A stretch of 64,000 nucleotides of DNA from Nostoc sp. 'Lobaria pulmonaria (5183) cyanobiont' (GCF_002949795.1 NZ_CP026692.1:803501-867500), one strand, 5' to 3'; positions 46,443-54,368 are shown, counted from the stretch's first letter. Notes: generated from the letters alone by a model not told the origin. A program made the numbers and translations.

Positions 46443-46937
46443 TCATCTTCCCATCTCTCCATTTCTCCATCGAGCGATCGCTCTAAAATATGCTGCAACT
46501 GGAATCTGATAGACTTCAATATAAATCCAAACAATAATTGATAAATGTGATAAGAAGGTTAATATTGTCCAAATATATGGCATCCAGGTAATGGGTTCTT
46601 TCAGATTAGCAGGAAAATAGTAAGCTACTATGCCAATTAGAGTAGTAGGAAAAATTATAAAAATTGCTGCTGCTAGTCCATAACCCCAACCTAATTCCAC
46701 ACCTTCCAACTGGCCTTCTGTCCAACTAAACCCATTCCAACGCCAAGTTAAAGGTGGTTGCCTAGAAGGCATCTTGATTTGCTGTTGTTCTAAGTTGACT
46801 GTAAAAATCTCTTGGCAAAAGTCACAAGCCATAGCTTCCATCAATGGCATGTGAGAAATCTTACCTATTCGACAGACTGGGCAGGGATAAGCTCCATAAT
46901 AGTCGAAAGATTGGGTTAAGATTTTGGAACTGGGCAT
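46443..46937 (-). CDS. Zinc-ribbon-like protein with two membrane segments
   Basis: 164 aa. The N-terminus has two Cys pairs (PCPVCRIGK and ACDFCQEIF) spaced like a zinc ribbon, then a WRWNGFSWTEGQLEG segment and two hydrophobic spans (LAAAIFIIFPTTLIGIVAYYF and WTILTFLSHLSIIVWIYIEVY). The C-terminus AYFRAIARWRNGEMGR ends at the membrane face. I recognise it only as a cyanobacterial conserved hypothetical of this layout. It lies 139 bp upstream of the J-domain gene on the same strand. Confidence 0.7.
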   Translation of the reverse strand: MPSSKILTQSFDYYGAYPCPVCRIGKISHMPLMEAMACDFCQEIFTVNLEQQQIKMPSRQPPLTWRWNGFSWTEGQLEGVELGWGYGLAAAIFIIFPTTLIGIVAYYFPANLKEPITWMPYIWTILTFLSHLSIIVWIYIEVYQIPVAAYFRAIARWRNGEMGR

Positions 46938-47156
46938 AATGAGACTGATGATCCTAAAAAATTGATCTGGTCAATGAGGACTTGGGTAATAATGTATGGC
47001 GGTTGTCAATTCCCTGCAATCAGCTTTCGTAAGATGAAATCATAAGTCAGGATAATTATATATTTTAACTTCTCAATCCTGGCTTTTTCTTCTGAGGTTA
47101 TATAACTATCGTAATGTCTAATGACAAGCCGCTTTTTTCGCTACGCAAATAAGCAA

Positions 47157-47274
47157 CTAGTGCCGCAAGGCGGAAGTCAAAAGTCAAAAGTCAAAAGTCA
47201 AAAGTCAAAATGAATACAGCATAAGCATTTCATTGATTTGGAATGGGTGGTTTCTTTACGCCGTGTTGCACTAG
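47157..47274. repeat. Small element, family 2, copy 2
   Basis: 118 bp, same ends as 45189-45293 (CTAGTGCCGCAAGGCGGAA and TTTACGCCGTGTTGCACTAG). Here the heptamer AGTCAAA is repeated five times, against about two copies in the first element, so the pair differs in heptamer number. Direct orientation relative to copy 1. Confidence 0.75.
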
Positions 47275-47376
47275 TACAATCAGAACAGGGTGTGATTTTG
47301 AATTGTGCAAAGCGTTATTAGTCTTAATCCCCAGAGTTGTACTGAGTCTATCGCTTTTTTATAGTTTGTGCAGGTC

Positions 47377-47405
47377 TTGACAAAGCCCACTCTTCCTGCT
47401 AATGT
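47377..47405 (+). promoter_or_regulatory. Proposed promoter of the DAHP synthase leader transcript
   Basis: A perfect -35 hexamer TTGACA (47377-47382) is followed after 17 bp by TAATGT (47400-47405), a weak -10 match. It would start the transcript about 40-45 bp before leader ORF 1. This is inference from sequence only. Confidence 0.45.
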
Positions 47406-47453
47406 TAATTTATATAAATATATTTCTTAGATTTTTCAGCAAAAACCCTGCAA

Positions 47454-47510
47454 ATGCTTAACACAAATTCCTACTTTTATTTTTGGTTTAGGGTGGTTCA
47501 CCGGGAGTGA
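47454..47510 (+). CDS. Leader peptide 1 of the DAHP synthase attenuator
   Basis: 18 codons: MLNTNSYFYFWFRVVHRE then TGA. Six consecutive aromatic codons (Tyr-Phe-Tyr-Phe-Trp-Phe, 47472-47489) lie just before a stem whose 5' arm is 47495-47505. This is the hallmark of a ribosome-stalling leader peptide that senses charged tRNAs for aromatic amino acids. No strong Shine-Dalgarno is visible, which weakens the case compared with leader 2. The peptide itself would have no function beyond regulation. Confidence 0.72.
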   Translation: MLNTNSYFYFWFRVVHRE

Positions 47511-47575
47511 ATTAAGTTTCCTAATGGAAACCACCCGGTGAACCGCAGAGCAAACTCTGCGGTTTTTGTTTTTTT
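47495..47575 (+). terminator. Attenuator 1: upstream stem plus intrinsic terminator
   Basis: Segment 1, GGTTCACCGGG (47495-47505), pairs perfectly with segment 2, CCCGGTGAACC (47534-47544); a small GTTTCC/GGAAAC hairpin sits between. A 9-10-bp terminator stem ACCGCAGAG/CTCTGCGGT (47542-47550 with 47555-47563, loop CAAA) is followed by TTTTGTTTTTTT. Segment 2 shares its last three bases with the terminator, so pairing 1:2 should weaken terminator closure at the base. The competition is modest and needs testing. Confidence 0.8.
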
Positions 47576-47593
47576 AAGGAGAATTTCATTGTC

Positions 47594-47656
47594 ATGACTT
47601 ATTTCAGTAGCTGGTTTTATGGCTTTTACTTTTGGCCCAGAATAAATTCCGGGTAA
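47594..47656 (+). CDS. Leader peptide 2 of the DAHP synthase attenuator
   Basis: 20 codons starting MTYFSSWFYGFYFW and ending PRINSG then TAA. Nine of twenty residues are Tyr, Phe or Trp (two Trp, four Phe, three Tyr). AAGGAG lies 12 bases before the ATG. The stop codon touches segment 1 (TTCCGGG, 47647-47653) of the antiterminator. A ribosome finishing translation would cover that segment, while one stalled at the aromatic codons would leave it free. Regulatory peptide; no function of its own is expected. Confidence 0.8.
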   Translation: MTYFSSWFYGFYFWPRINSG

Positions 47657-47716
47657 ATAGCGTCATGCTAATGAATCAGAACGCGCCCGGAACTCTTAAA
47701 GGTTTCGGGCTTTTTT
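47647..47716 (+). promoter_or_regulatory. Attenuator 2: mutually exclusive antiterminator and terminator
   Basis: Segment 1 TTCCGGG (47647-47653) pairs perfectly with CCCGGAA (47686-47692). The same bases form the 5' arm of the terminator GCCCGGAACT (47685-47694) with AGGTTTCGGGC (47700-47710), a 10-bp stem with two G-U pairs, loop CTTAAA region, followed by six T residues (47711-47716). The two structures cannot coexist. This is the textbook logic of ribosome-mediated attenuation, placed about 100 bp before the DAHP synthase start codon. Confidence 0.85.
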
Positions 47717-47813
47717 GTTGTTACCGGAGATTGGGGAGTGGAAAACACTCTTATCTTAATACCCATCCCCAATGCCCAATGCCCAATACTTAATTTCTCT
47801 GGAGAATGTAATC

Positions 47814-48683
47814 ATGATTAATGCCAAACTTGCTGCACAATCCCATCTAAACCACCAGACAATCGTTAAAATCTCGGAAGAAGTCGCTTTCGGCGGTGAA
47901 GAACTGGTAATTATCGGCGGCCCCTGCACTGTTGAAAGCTTAGAACAAATGGAGATAGTCGCCCAAAAGTTATCTACTGCATCAGTACAAGGGTTGCGTG
48001 GCGGTGTCTACAAACCCCGCACATCTCCTTACGCTTTCCAGGGTATGGGAGAGTCAGGGTTAGAGATTTTAGCCAGGGTGCGATCGCATTACAATATGCC
48101 AGTTGTCACGGAGGTGATGTCAATTTCCCAAATTGAAGTAGTCGCCGCTCACGCTGATATGCTTCAAGTTGGTAGCCGCAATATGCAAAACTTTGATTTG
48201 CTCAAAGCTTTGGGACAAGCTGGTAAACCAATACTGCTCAAACGTGGTTTAGCAGCGACTATTGAAGAATTTGTCATGGCTGCTGAATATATCCTTAGCC
48301 ACGGGAATCCTGATGTGGTGTTGTGCGAAAGAGGTATTCGCAGTTTCGATGATTATACCCGTAACGTCCTAGATTTAGGGGCAGTGGCAGCACTCAAGCA
48401 AATAACTCACTTGCCTGTAATTGTAGATCCTTCTCATGCCGTCGGTAAACGGGAGTTGGTAGCACCTGTGGCTAGGGCTGCGATCGCTTGCGGTGCAGAT
48501 GGATTAATTATTGAATGTCACCCAGAACCAGAAAAATCTGTTTCTGATGCCCGTCAAGCACTTTCTTTAGAAGATATGGTGCATTTAGTTAATAGTTTAA
48601 AGCCTGTAGCCACAGCCGTTGGGCGTATTATATCAGATGTCGGGGCGGGTTTAGAACCTGCCCCAATTTTTTGGGCTGCTTAA
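47814..48683 (+). CDS. aroF: 3-deoxy-7-phosphoheptulonate (DAHP) synthase, type I beta
   Basis: 289 aa from the ATG at 47814, with GGAG nine bases upstream; an in-frame ATG at 47772 is within the CCCAATG repeat and is rejected. It condenses phosphoenolpyruvate and erythrose 4-phosphate, the first step of the shikimate pathway to Phe, Tyr and Trp. Motifs: IIGGPCTVES, RGGVYKPRTSPYAFQG, MLQVGSRNMQNFDLL, PILLKRGLAATIEE, VLCERGIRSFD, VIVDPSHAVGKR and IIECHPEPEKSVSDA. No fused chorismate mutase or N-terminal ferredoxin-like extension, so feedback by the usual domains is absent. Expression is probably controlled by the tandem attenuators upstream. Confidence 0.95.
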   Translation: MINAKLAAQSHLNHQTIVKISEEVAFGGEELVIIGGPCTVESLEQMEIVAQKLSTASVQGLRGGVYKPRTSPYAFQGMGESGLEILARVRSHYNMPVVTEVMSISQIEVVAAHADMLQVGSRNMQNFDLLKALGQAGKPILLKRGLAATIEEFVMAAEYILSHGNPDVVLCERGIRSFDDYTRNVLDLGAVAALKQITHLPVIVDPSHAVGKRELVAPVARAAIACGADGLIIECHPEPEKSVSDARQALSLEDMVHLVNSLKPVATAVGRIISDVGAGLEPAPIFWAA

Positions 48684-48994
48684 ATTTCACACAAGGCGAT
48701 CGCTTGAATGTCTGAGTCAAAATATTTCTTTTAGCTTAAGGACAAACAGCGATCGCTTTCGTAAAATAAACTTGTAACTTCAGCTATTCCATTGGTTCTC
48801 AAACGTATTTTTGCAACACAATCTTCTATAGATAAATTTAAATTATCATTTTAAAAAATAAGACTATTTGATTTTATTCTACAAGTCGTTTTATCCTGAA
48901 ATCAGTAGATATTTTAACTTTTACTAAATTGCCTAAAGAAGTTTTAGTATACGGATATTTCAACTTTAAGAACCCAAAGAAGGACAATAGCTAA
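48684..48994. other. Intergenic region, nothing recognised
   Basis: 311 bp, AT-rich with two HIP1-related sites at its left end. No hairpin with a U tract after the DAHP synthase gene was found. Confidence 0.4.
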
Positions 48995-49363
48995 ATGTTA
49001 GAGCAGCAGATTGATTGCCCCATCAAACCTAAGACAAGTGCAATGATTATGAAACTTTTTCAAATCACTCTAGTGGTCTTAGCACTTTTGATAAACTTAG
49101 TAATTGCTTTCCCCTCGTGGGCAGAAAGTACGCTTTCTTTAACTAGCAATCCTAACAACTTTCAAGTTGGGCAAAAAGTGATTTGGCTTTACAAGCCCCG
49201 CACAGATTCTAGCGATGTCCAAAGAATTCCTGCCGAAATAGTCAAGTTAAGTTCCAAGCAAGTGCAAATCAAGGTTTACAAACATAACAACGAATTTGTT
49301 AATCGTTGGGTGAATCCAAACAAGCTTGAGAATTCGACAAAAGTTAAAGAGTCAGTACTCTAG
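48995..49363 (+). CDS. Small secreted or lipid-free exported protein
   Basis: 122 aa. After about 19 polar residues there is a signal-peptide-like stretch, MKLFQITLVVLALLINLVIA, with probable cleavage after PSWA. The real start may therefore be the internal ATG at 49052 or 49046, giving a standard signal peptide; AAGGACAAT lies before the first ATG. The mature part (about 78 residues) is beta-rich and basic: VGQKVIWLYKPRTDS, IPAEIVKLSSKQVQIKVYKHNNE. It looks like a small barrel, but no family is recognised. Confidence 0.65.
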   Translation: MLEQQIDCPIKPKTSAMIMKLFQITLVVLALLINLVIAFPSWAESTLSLTSNPNNFQVGQKVIWLYKPRTDSSDVQRIPAEIVKLSSKQVQIKVYKHNNEFVNRWVNPNKLENSTKVKESVL

Positions 49364-49691
49364 AATTCCACTAGTTTAATCGGTGCTGCTATAGCAATCT
49401 TAAATGAGATTGTGAAAATTTTTATTATGGTCGTCCTTGGTCATTTGTGCTACCCTGCGGTCAGCCGCTGGTGCGTCTATGTTATTTTTGATTACAAAGG
49501 ACAAATGAATAATGACAGCCAACTCCAAAAATATTTTACAAATGATTTAGAACTCCTATAGGATGTTCTCATTTGTTCTATAAAACAGTGTTACTTTTTT
49601 AGCATAGATTAACCTTGTTGAATATTTCAGAAGCTCAGGCGGATTAATCCCACGCTCCTAAAAGTGAGACGTGGGATTTCTGCTAATATTG
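49364..49691. other. Intergenic region between convergent genes
   Basis: 328 bp. It contains the hairpin at 49646-49678. The remainder is AT-rich without an ORF. Confidence 0.5.
49646..49678. terminator. Hairpin downstream of the desaturase-family gene
   Basis: Nine-bp perfect arms AATCCCACG/CGTGGGATT with an inner CTC/GAG pairing and an 11-nt loop region. It lies 14 bp beyond the minus-strand desaturase stop codon. No long U tract. The AATCCCACG...CGTGGGATT form also resembles ends of IS200/IS605-type elements, so it could be an old insertion end. Confidence 0.55.
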
Positions 49692-50450
49692 TTAAAACTC
49701 CCTTGTGTGGGTTTCGTTTTCATAATTAGGATCTTCAGTACCAAGCAGTTTGTCCCAGAACGTAAAATACAAACCGTAGTGTACTTTATACTTACGATGA
49801 TGTATGGAATGATGCATAGAACCAATAAGCCACTTTCCAATCCAGTAACTTTTAGATGAGGAGGGAAATAGCTCAAATCCAAGATGGGTAAACACTGCCC
49901 ATACTGTCATAGTTATAAGTGCGGCAACTAAGGTGACAAAATGCAGCGGAACTATGAAGCTTACACCTACAAAGAAAAGTGCTTGTACGATCGCTTCCGG
50001 CAAGTCGAAGGCAGAGGAACTCCAGGGTGTTGGCTCGCCTGAACGGTGGTGTCCATAATGCATCCATCTAAAAATTAGCGGCTGGTGAAACATCCGATGG
50101 ATAAAATAAAAGTAAGTATCCTGAAGAATTAGCACTGCAATAAAGCTAACTATTAAATACCACAGTCCGTATTTCCAGATGTCAGCGTATAACAGCGTTG
50201 CTCCCAAATTATACTCTGAGATCATAAATGCTCCAGAAATAGCAAAAACTACTGTGGAGATTACTGATAATTCAATATCCTTTTTAATGGAACAATTCAT
50301 CAACGGTTTCAAACGCAAACTCTTGTTGGCGAGAGACTTCCCCAGAACTAAATAAAAGAGCAAGTATGCTCCACCAGCAATCAGAAAGTATCGGGCAAGA
50401 GTGATAGCGAAGAAGAAAAAGCAATAATACCAAAATGAGTGGTTCGTCAA
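49692..50450 (-). CDS. Fatty acid hydroxylase/sterol desaturase superfamily protein
   Basis: 252 aa from a TTG start at 50450. Di-iron membrane enzyme with the expected histidine boxes: HRMFH (H-x3-H), HYGHH (H-x2-HH) and HHSIHH. Four membrane segments. Substrates in cyanobacteria include carotenoids, sterol-like lipids and fatty acids; this one cannot be assigned. The TTG start lacks a clear ribosome-binding site, and a different frame just upstream is open from an ATG at 50526, so an N-terminal frameshift is possible. Confidence 0.82.
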   Translation of the reverse strand: MTNHSFWYYCFFFFAITLARYFLIAGGAYLLFYLVLGKSLANKSLRLKPLMNCSIKKDIELSVISTVVFAISGAFMISEYNLGATLLYADIWKYGLWYLIVSFIAVLILQDTYFYFIHRMFHQPLIFRWMHYGHHRSGEPTPWSSSAFDLPEAIVQALFFVGVSFIVPLHFVTLVAALITMTVWAVFTHLGFELFPSSSKSYWIGKWLIGSMHHSIHHRKYKVHYGLYFTFWDKLLGTEDPNYENETHTREF

Positions 50451-50998
50451 TTAGACCCATCCGTAATATTAATTCGGTGAAATGAAAATGCTGATTATGT
50501 CCAATTGTTTTGGTCTTCATTACCAAAAATAAGCAAATTACGATTTAATTTGTTAATCGACAAAATCCACTGCTTATTTTACAACATCAAGTAGTTCAGT
50601 AAATATATATTAAGTCGTCAATTTCCCGACGCCATAACTTTACCCAACTTACGAGGTTGCTAATCTCAGATTGACTCAGGGTTTGACTATAACTCAGTAA
50701 AAGTTCGATATTGCGTGCCAATTTTGATCTAAGAGGCAAGCCAAAAGTACCTAAATATTCGCCAAGGTATGCGCATCTTTGGCTGCAAGCGATCGCAAAT
50801 CGGGATTTAAACTGGTACAGCTAGCTGTACACCTCTACAGCCGATTTATGTATTGCAAAGATTTTTGGAAATGGTGCTATGTATGTTGAGGTAAGAGCAG
50901 TGTCTTTCTCTTGTCCTGCTGGTTCGGGCAACTTACCGTAGGAAAGGACTGATAAAACTCTCAATACGCTACAACAGAAAAAACCCTCTGCTAAATCT
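50451..50998. other. Intergenic region with a possible decayed coding stretch
   Basis: 548 bp. On the minus strand at about 50606-50815 a 70-codon frame without ATG reads RFAIACSQRCAYLGEYLG and ISNLVSWVKLWRREIDDL; it looks protein-like but I cannot name it and it has no start. The rest is featureless. Confidence 0.4.
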
Positions 50999-51403
50999 GT
51001 GAAAAAACGAGTAACACTCACCTTCCCGAAACGCGCCGTGCAAATGCCAGTCACTTACGTACTGGCCAAAGAGTTCAACGTTGCCGCTAATATTATCCGC
51101 GCCCAAGTTGCCCCAAATCAAATTGGCAAACTGGTAGTGGAATTATCGGGAGACATCGATCAATTAGATGCAGCGATCGAGTGGATGCGATCGCGTAATG
51201 TTAATGTTTCTTCTACATTAGGTGAAATTGCGATCGACGAGGATGTGTGTGTCCACTGTGGTTTGTGTACTGGGGTTTGTCCTACCGAAGCCCTCACCCT
51301 CCACCCAGAGACGTACAAGTTGACATTCACGCGATCGCGCTGTATTGTCTGCGAACAGTGTATTCCCACCTGTCCCGTACAAGCAATCTCTACTAACATT
51401 TAA
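50999..51403 (+). CDS. NIL domain fused to 2[4Fe-4S] ferredoxin
   Basis: 134 aa from a GTG start; the preceding basic residues KKRVTLTFPKRAVQMPVTY belong to the NIL domain, so the internal ATG is not the start. The NIL domain (1-75) is the ACT-like ligand domain also found on MetN methionine transporters. The ferredoxin part has two complete Cys-x2-Cys-x2-Cys-x3-Cys-Pro clusters, CVHCGLCTGVCP and CIVCEQCIPTCP. Known in methanogens and cyanobacteria; proposed roles concern sulfur or homocysteine metabolism, which is only inference here. Confidence 0.92.
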   Translation: MKKRVTLTFPKRAVQMPVTYVLAKEFNVAANIIRAQVAPNQIGKLVVELSGDIDQLDAAIEWMRSRNVNVSSTLGEIAIDEDVCVHCGLCTGVCPTEALTLHPETYKLTFTRSRCIVCEQCIPTCPVQAISTNI

Positions 51404-51471
51404 GATTAGCGCACACACCACGGAGCATTGCCCATCCAACTTTCTCAGCAATCCAAAATCTAAAATTGAAG

Positions 51472-52539
51472 TTAGCCCAACTTAAACACATCCGCGATTA
51501 CACCACTATCACCCACCAGCCTACTTTTTGCTGGAGAGTCATAAACTACCAATAGCGAAGGTATGCCAGCTACATCCTGAAACAGCGCCATTCCCTCAGC
51601 GTGTTCTTCTCGATTTCCATAAGGAATATCTTGCACAAAATCGGGATTGCTGAAGACATTTTCTCCTAAATTCACACCATTTACCCAGCGATAAACTTGC
51701 ACGGGCCCATCTAAATCCATCGTTGGCCCGGCTAAAATCAACAAATCTTTATCATCTACATACAAATCCCGAATTCCCAAACCATTCAACCAGATAAAAT
51801 GCTTTTTATATAACTCCTTCAATTCCCCAATTTGCTTTAGTTTCATCAGTCCAGGAGTAGAATCTTCTAATTCTATTTCCAGCACTACAGCCCAACCTCG
51901 CAATACAGGGCCCCGCAAACCCAGAAAAACACGGTTTTGATAAATGCCTATTCCTTCAATATCAAAGCCATTATCCTTTCCGGGAATTCCTGCTTTAATA
52001 AACAAGCCTAAATGGGCATCATCTGCTAAAGCTGTCATCAGCAAATTACCTTGATTCGTCACCTCTAATTTAGCGGCATTCAATTGCACATCTGGCTTTT
52101 GGGGGTGTGGGGAAGATGAGCATAGCTTACCGTTTATCAGAGGAATTCGTCCTAAAACGTAACGGTTAGGTTCCGATTCAACTTTTGCTAGCCTTTTAAA
52201 ATTTTTGGCATCTGTATTTTCAGGTTTGGATTTTTTGCGTTTGTAGCTGTGAGAACCAACAAACCATAAGTAATTATCAGCGTAAGCCAGTCCTTCTATA
52301 TCAATTTCTTCCTCTTCTGATGCAGGTAAATTGATAAATTCTGCTACTCTAAATTGTTGATGTTCTGTAAATTTATCAGTATCAACCAAAGATAAACGCT
52401 CAATAGTTGAGGTTTCATCTGACCCCAACCATAAATACTTCTGATGCGTTAGCAGCACTGCTGATAAGTTTTCTCTATGTTCTTGAAAAGAATCTACAAA
52501 AGTCAATAAAACTTGATTTAACAAATGTAAATTTGGCAT
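51472..52539 (-). CDS. DUF3616 domain-containing protein
   Basis: 355 aa, soluble. Repeated beta-propeller-like segments: LSAVLLTHQKYLWLGSDETSTIERL, IDIEGLAYADNYLWFVGSHSYKRK, NGFDIEGIGIYQNRVFLGLRGPVLRGWAVVLEI and DLYVDDKDLLILAGPTMDLDGPVQVYRW. These match DUF3616, whose function is unknown. The repeated (F/I)DIEG motifs probably coordinate structure in adjacent blades. It stands alone on the minus strand. Confidence 0.85.
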   Translation of the reverse strand: MPNLHLLNQVLLTFVDSFQEHRENLSAVLLTHQKYLWLGSDETSTIERLSLVDTDKFTEHQQFRVAEFINLPASEEEEIDIEGLAYADNYLWFVGSHSYKRKKSKPENTDAKNFKRLAKVESEPNRYVLGRIPLINGKLCSSSPHPQKPDVQLNAAKLEVTNQGNLLMTALADDAHLGLFIKAGIPGKDNGFDIEGIGIYQNRVFLGLRGPVLRGWAVVLEIELEDSTPGLMKLKQIGELKELYKKHFIWLNGLGIRDLYVDDKDLLILAGPTMDLDGPVQVYRWVNGVNLGENVFSNPDFVQDIPYGNREEHAEGMALFQDVAGIPSLLVVYDSPAKSRLVGDSGVIADVFKLG

Positions 52540-52826
52540 TTTAAATCATATTGATAGTTATAAATATGCTAGCCATAGTATTATAATATATGATTCAATT
52601 ATCCTAAAAATTTATCTCAAAACTATAGTTCATATTAACTTGAGGGGATGAACTACTATTTAAACCTTTGACAGATATTGCATATTTATAGAAGAGGATG
52701 CACCTATCAATAGTCATAAGCATACGTAACAATCCTCATAGTTAAAAAATATCAAAAGTAGATGAAAATTTTTAAATAATATTGTTATTATGCAATAACC
52801 TCATGAGGTAATCATTCAAACCAATT

Positions 52827-53810
52827 ATGAAATTAGCCACACAACCCACAGTAAAAACTCTCGGTGACTACGCCTATCAAGCGATTGAAAAACACTGTAA
52901 GAAAACCTTCAAGTGGGAAAAATCAGTGAAGAAAGATGAAGATCCAGAAGCGCTACACCAAATGCGGGTGGGAATGCGCCGCCTACGGACAGCGGTAACT
53001 CGGTTTGGGCTAGCGGTGGATGTATCGAAACCAGTCAACGATAAAAATATTGGTAAAATAGCTCGTCGTCTTGGTAATCTGCGAGATTTAGACGTACTCA
53101 AAGAAAGTTTGGAAAACAATTACAAACCAAACTTACCCCGTAAAGAACAGGAATCTCTACAAACAGCTTTTACAGCTTTGGCGAAACAACGTGAAGATGT
53201 AGAATCGAGTGTGCAGAAAACATTAAACGATGAATCTTACAAGTCTTTAAAAGATGCATTAAATAAGTGGTTAGAGAAACCCAGTTATCAACCTTTGGCA
53301 GCTGTTTCGATTCAGCAAGTACTACCAGACTTACTTTTACCAGAAGTGAGTAACTTCTTACTGCATCCAGGTTGGCTAGTTGGTACTGAATTTGTAGAAT
53401 CAGAAGTGAAGATCCAGAAAAACTGGAAACCAAAAAAGATAGAAAAACAATTGACAACAGAAGGTGAAATTCTTCATAGTTTGCGAAAAGAAGCTAAACG
53501 TATACGCTATCAAATGGAGTTATTTACTGACTTATATGGCGATTCTTACGAAGCTTATATTACAGAAGTCAAAAATATCCAAGAAATTTTGGGTACGATG
53601 CAAGATAGTGCTGTTTTAACTGATTGGCTTACAGATGTATACAAGTCAGAAATTCAGACTGAGTTGCCCACCTTTGCTAACTTGTTAACTGAAAATCGTT
53701 ACCAGTCGTGGCAGCAGTGGCAACCTTTGCAAGAACGGTATCTGAAAACTGAAACCAGACATAGTTTTCATTTAACAATATTGCACCCGCTTTCAGGAGT
53801 AATAAGTTAA
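52827..53810 (+). CDS. CHAD domain protein
   Basis: 327 aa. CHAD domains are helical, histidine- and lysine-rich, and bind polyphosphate. Landmarks are EALHQMRVGMRRLRTAVTRFG near residue 45, RRLGNLRDLDVLKE and LHSLRKEAKRIRYQMELF in the second half. The usual CYTH triphosphatase domain is absent, so this is a stand-alone binding module. High Lys content agrees with polyphosphate binding; a role on phosphate granules is inference. Confidence 0.9.
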   Translation: MKLATQPTVKTLGDYAYQAIEKHCKKTFKWEKSVKKDEDPEALHQMRVGMRRLRTAVTRFGLAVDVSKPVNDKNIGKIARRLGNLRDLDVLKESLENNYKPNLPRKEQESLQTAFTALAKQREDVESSVQKTLNDESYKSLKDALNKWLEKPSYQPLAAVSIQQVLPDLLLPEVSNFLLHPGWLVGTEFVESEVKIQKNWKPKKIEKQLTTEGEILHSLRKEAKRIRYQMELFTDLYGDSYEAYITEVKNIQEILGTMQDSAVLTDWLTDVYKSEIQTELPTFANLLTENRYQSWQQWQPLQERYLKTETRHSFHLTILHPLSGVIS

Positions 53811-53865
53811 AAGTTTCTCTTTGTTGGGTAAGGATTGGACTAACGAACTGCCCCAAACAAAATAA

Positions 53866-53885
53866 AGACGGGTTGCAGCCCGTCT
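53866..53885. terminator. Hairpin after the CHAD gene
   Basis: A 7-bp perfect stem AGACGGG/CCCGTCT with a 6-nt loop, 56 bp after the stop codon. There is no U tract, so it may be a dispersed palindrome rather than a terminator. Confidence 0.45.
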
Positions 53886-54018
53886 AAATAGCTTGAAAGT
53901 GCAAATACACCTTGTATATGATTGAAAATAACACAGTTGATTTTCTCCGAGTTGCCAATTTGCCAATTCATAAAAAAGACATCAGGGGAAATTAAATATG
54001 CGTTATCCACAACTCTTG

Positions 54019-54056
54019 TAGAGACGTAGCAGTGCTACGTCTCTATATTTTTTCAC
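54019..54056 (+). terminator. Strong palindromic hairpin with U tract
   Basis: Arms TAGAGACGTAGCA (54019-54031) and its exact complement (54033-54045) are followed by TATTTTTTC. This GTAGAGACGTAGCA palindrome type is dispersed in cyanobacterial genomes; here it has the form of a terminator for the CHAD transcript. Confidence 0.7.
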
Positions 54057-54368
54057 TCATATCTCTAAAGAACAGATGTTATAACCGTCCCACAAGTCTT
54101 GGTATTTCTGGCTAAATCATTTACCGGTACATATTTGAGAATTTCTGGAAATTGCGATTGAACTCCTCACACTTATGAGCAATTTTCAGCTATTCTCTGG
54201 TCTGAAAACAGTAATAATTGCCCTAAGAAAATATTGCTCTGTCTAAATCAGTCCTAGTAGAGGTTACAGTTACTGGATACACAACCTCCTTTAATGTGTT
54301 GTCACGACTGGTTTAGTTTGACATACAACTCAACTAGCAACGAAAATCAAGGTTGATAAGCATCAAAT

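Larger units (their letters stand above)
46938..47453. other. Intergenic region upstream of the aroF-type leader
   Basis: 516 bp between the divergent zinc-ribbon and DAHP synthase transcription units. It contains family-2 element copy 2 (47157-47274) and the proposed promoter at 47377-47405. No gene seen. Confidence 0.6.
53811..54368. other. Intergenic region upstream of the radical SAM gene
   Basis: 558 bp. It carries the two hairpins at 53866-53885 and 54019-54056. No gene was seen, and the radical SAM promoter should lie in the last 200 bp. Confidence 0.5.

Noticed and set aside
47772-47813. Upstream ATG as start of DAHP synthase
   Set aside because: It falls inside a CCCAATG heptamer repeat. 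The ATG at 47814 has GGAG at proper spacing and matches the usual N-terminus.
49400-49520. tRNA-like clover-leaf search in several intergenic regions
   Set aside because: No GTTCGA-type T-loop with a matching acceptor stem was found by reading in this or the other intergenic regions. A covariance-model scan would be decisive.
50606-50815. Minus-strand protein-like frame without a start codon
   Set aside because: It looks somewhat like a decayed gene, but I recognise no family and there is no start. It is mentioned only in the intergenic note.
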